Assembly: GCA_000733415.1 (NCBI GenBank)
Contig: KL662191.1
Location: 1,371,932-1,435,931 of the forward strand
Reading direction: 5' to 3'
DNA length: 64,000 nt
Source: [Leptolyngbya] sp. JSC-1
GTDB taxonomy: Bacteria; Cyanobacteriota; Cyanobacteriia; Elainellales; Elainellaceae
The notes beneath the pieces are model-generated. The model searched no databases and had not been told where the DNA came from. It was given only the letters and a program-made list of their open reading frames with translations. A program made the translations under genes and the position numbers. Every line of letters starts with the position of its first letter. Within the stretch, counting starts at the first letter, position 1. Of the stretch, positions 62,406 to 64,000 are shown one piece after another.

Positions 62406-64000
62406 ATGTCTGAACAACCGATCCCCCCAGCCGGTCGATCTTCTCTATTCAATCTTCCCTTGGTGAGTCGGGTAAAGGTGGTCAAAGACCTCTTATTGAC
62501 CAAGCTAGATGGGCTGCACGAGCAACTCCAGACTATAGACTCTACAGTCCAAACGCTAGATTCCAACTTTAAAGCCCTAGGCGCTACTACTAACGACTTG
62601 GCAAAGAACGATATTGCTCTGTTAGAAGCAACTATCGGCCTAATTGAAACACTTCAAGAAAACCAACAGTCGATTGAGCAGCAGAACCGCATGATTTTGG
62701 CCCTGCTGAGGCAAACCATTGCTAGTATTCAGCACCAAGAACATGTATCGTCACAAGTGCTGCCCGAAGTGAAAACAATTCTGCAAGAGATTCGCCAGCA
62801 GGAACAGACAAACTATCAAGCGTTGGAACAATCGCTGCATCAAAATGCAGCGCAAATTACCCAGCAAATTCAGTTAACCGAACGCAAGATTGACCAATCG
62901 TCGAACCAAATCACTCAGCAGCTTGAATTAACCGAACGCAAGATTGACCAATCCGCTGAACACATTGCTCAACAGCTTGAGCAGACCGAACGCAAGATTG
63001 ACCAATCCGTTGAACACATTGCTCAACAGCTTGAGCAGACCGAACAAACCGTTAAGCATGTCAGTGAGCATCAATCAGCATCGTTAAAAACAACACTCCA
63101 CTCCATTCAGCGTCAAAATTCCTCAATCTTGTACTACGCCTCAAAAGCTTCAAGTAACAGCAATTCTAATCGAGTGAACGGTGCTGATCCAGTGATGCAA
63201 ACTCCATCAATAGGAGTAGCCACGGCTAAGCCATTTTATTTTTTTCATATTCCAAAAACAGCAGGAACAAGTCTACGGTTCTGGCTGCTAGAGTTATTCG
63301 CACAGGAGGACTATCTCGAATGTTTCTTCTTGGAAGATCTAGAAAAGATATCGTCAGAAAAAATTGCTCAACATCGGTTCTTTAGCGGTCATCTCGGCTT
63401 CAGTCTGTGTCAAGCGTTACCCCAACCGCCCGACATTGTCACTTGGTTGCGAGAGCCGGTAGAGCGAGAAATCTCCCAATACAACTACCTCCGTCAAAAG
63501 CGGAGTATGCTGCTGGATCAAGTCACTCAATCCCGCTCGGTTGAATACATTGATGCCGCTTCTCAACTCGGAATCGCAGACCTGCTGCAATCGGAGCTTC
63601 ATCTAGGTTATTACGATAACCTACAGGTTCGATATCTATCTGGAATTGCGCCAGGGCAGTATGGCCAGATACCTAACGACGATGACGCCAATAATCTTAG
63701 CTTATGGACACGAGCGGCCAAGCAAAACTGCGACGATGAAATGCTAGCAGCCGCAAAGCGCAATTTGCTTGATTTACTTCATTTTGGCCTATGTGAGTCA
63801 ATGCAGGCTTCTATCGAGCTGCTATGCTATCGGGCGAATTGGGCACCTCGTCAATTTAATCTCCATCTCAACCGCAGCCAAACCGGAGCTAAAGCGTTGG
63901 CAGATGCCCTTTCTGCGGAGGAAATTACCATCATTCGCGAGGTTAATAAATACGATCTTGCACTCTATGAATTTGCTAAAGCTGAGTTCAAATTGCGCTA
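62406..64000 (+). CDS. Coiled-coil carbohydrate sulfotransferase (partial, runs off window)
   Basis: The open frame continues to the last base with no stop, giving at least 531 residues. About residues 25-275 are helical, heptad-rich and Gln-rich, including three 18-residue repeats (LTERKIDQS...IAQQLE). From about 277 comes a sulfotransferase domain: PFYFFHIPKTAGTSLRFWLL carries the 5'-phosphosulfate loop (HIPKTAGTS at 281-289) and TWLREPVEREISQYNYLRQK the 3'-phosphate loop (near 346). This resembles the HS2ST-like sulfotransferase family that uses PAPS to sulfate sugars. It starts 66 bases after the GT-B double protein, so it is likely in the same operon. Confidence 0.82.
   Translation, partial: MSEQPIPPAGRSSLFNLPLVSRVKVVKDLLLTKLDGLHEQLQTIDSTVQTLDSNFKALGATTNDLAKNDIALLEATIGLIETLQENQQSIEQQNRMILALLRQTIASIQHQEHVSSQVLPEVKTILQEIRQQEQTNYQALEQSLHQNAAQITQQIQLTERKIDQSSNQITQQLELTERKIDQSAEHIAQQLEQTERKIDQSVEHIAQQLEQTEQTVKHVSEHQSASLKTTLHSIQRQNSSILYYASKASSNSNSNRVNGADPVMQTPSIGVATAKPFYFFHIPKTAGTSLRFWLLELFAQEDYLECFFLEDLEKISSEKIAQHRFFSGHLGFSLCQALPQPPDIVTWLREPVEREISQYNYLRQKRSMLLDQVTQSRSVEYIDAASQLGIADLLQSELHLGYYDNLQVRYLSGIAPGQYGQIPNDDDANNLSLWTRAAKQNCDDEMLAAAKRNLLDLLHFGLCESMQASIELLCYRANWAPRQFNLHLNRSQTGAKALADALSAEEITIIREVNKYDLALYEFAKAEFKLR
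62874..63035 (+). repeat. 54-bp tandem repeat inside the sulfotransferase gene
   Basis: Three 54-bp units begin at 62874, 62928 and 62982, with a degenerate fourth from 63036. Each encodes 18 residues (11+7), consistent with coiled-coil periodicity. The units are nearly identical at DNA level, indicating recent expansion. Confidence 0.92.

Overview
The window is cyanobacterial chromosome. The diagnostic genes are isiA (CP43'-like chlorophyll protein) with isiB flavodoxin and a cyanobacterial-type Fur, an SLH-domain iron-uptake-type porin, a CrtD-like carotenoid desaturase, a CoaR-type cobalt sensor, the photosystem II S4-domain protein, DUF3181, and very large kinase/ATPase/histidine-kinase fusions. 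Short tandem repeats (7 to 15 bp) recur between genes and at gene ends, as is common in filamentous and Leptolyngbya-like cyanobacteria. The genus cannot be fixed from this sequence alone. No rRNA, tRNA, CRISPR array or intact transposase was seen.

Layout. 1-900: a broken hsdR remnant and a small inverted-repeat element. 904-8535: a mostly housekeeping stretch with CrtD, porin, endonuclease III, 2TM protein, DUF3181, WecB and a P-loop kinase-like protein. 8630-14192: aspS, a frameshifted Uma2 gene, twin DUF29 genes, ruvA and an AI-2E-type permease. 14341-24742: a 1,947-residue Ser/Thr kinase-ATPase-histidine kinase, urease alpha subunit without the other ure genes, and a Cache-type histidine kinase. 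24645-30412, all on the minus strand: a metal-stress block in the order fur, isiA, isiB, isiC, Cys-rich membrane protein, Crp-like regulator, CoaR-like regulator. It carries two palindromic Fur-box candidates and several RNA hairpins.

30730-40645: GH24 lysozyme, CADD-type enzyme, a decayed region, tag, glnT, a REC-EAL protein, a pentapeptide protein and a Gfo/Idh oxidoreductase. 40793-45945: a TpsB transporter, then a worn toxin-antitoxin graveyard holding one intact VapBC-like pair, then a GNAT protein. 46143-56781: an MGS-like/lipid kinase fusion, aminotransferase, PSII S4 protein, YbaK, BrkB, a ferritin-like protein, DUF3891, a 1,046-residue seven-repeat membrane protein and ChaB.

57233-64000 (running off the end) is the most novel part. 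It is a co-directional cluster with two members of an unrecognised GT-B-like family (one single, one a head-to-tail double), an RfbE-like sugar-nucleotide epimerase, and a protein joining an 18-residue-repeat coiled coil to a carbohydrate-sulfotransferase domain. I infer a surface or extracellular glycan pathway, possibly sulfated.
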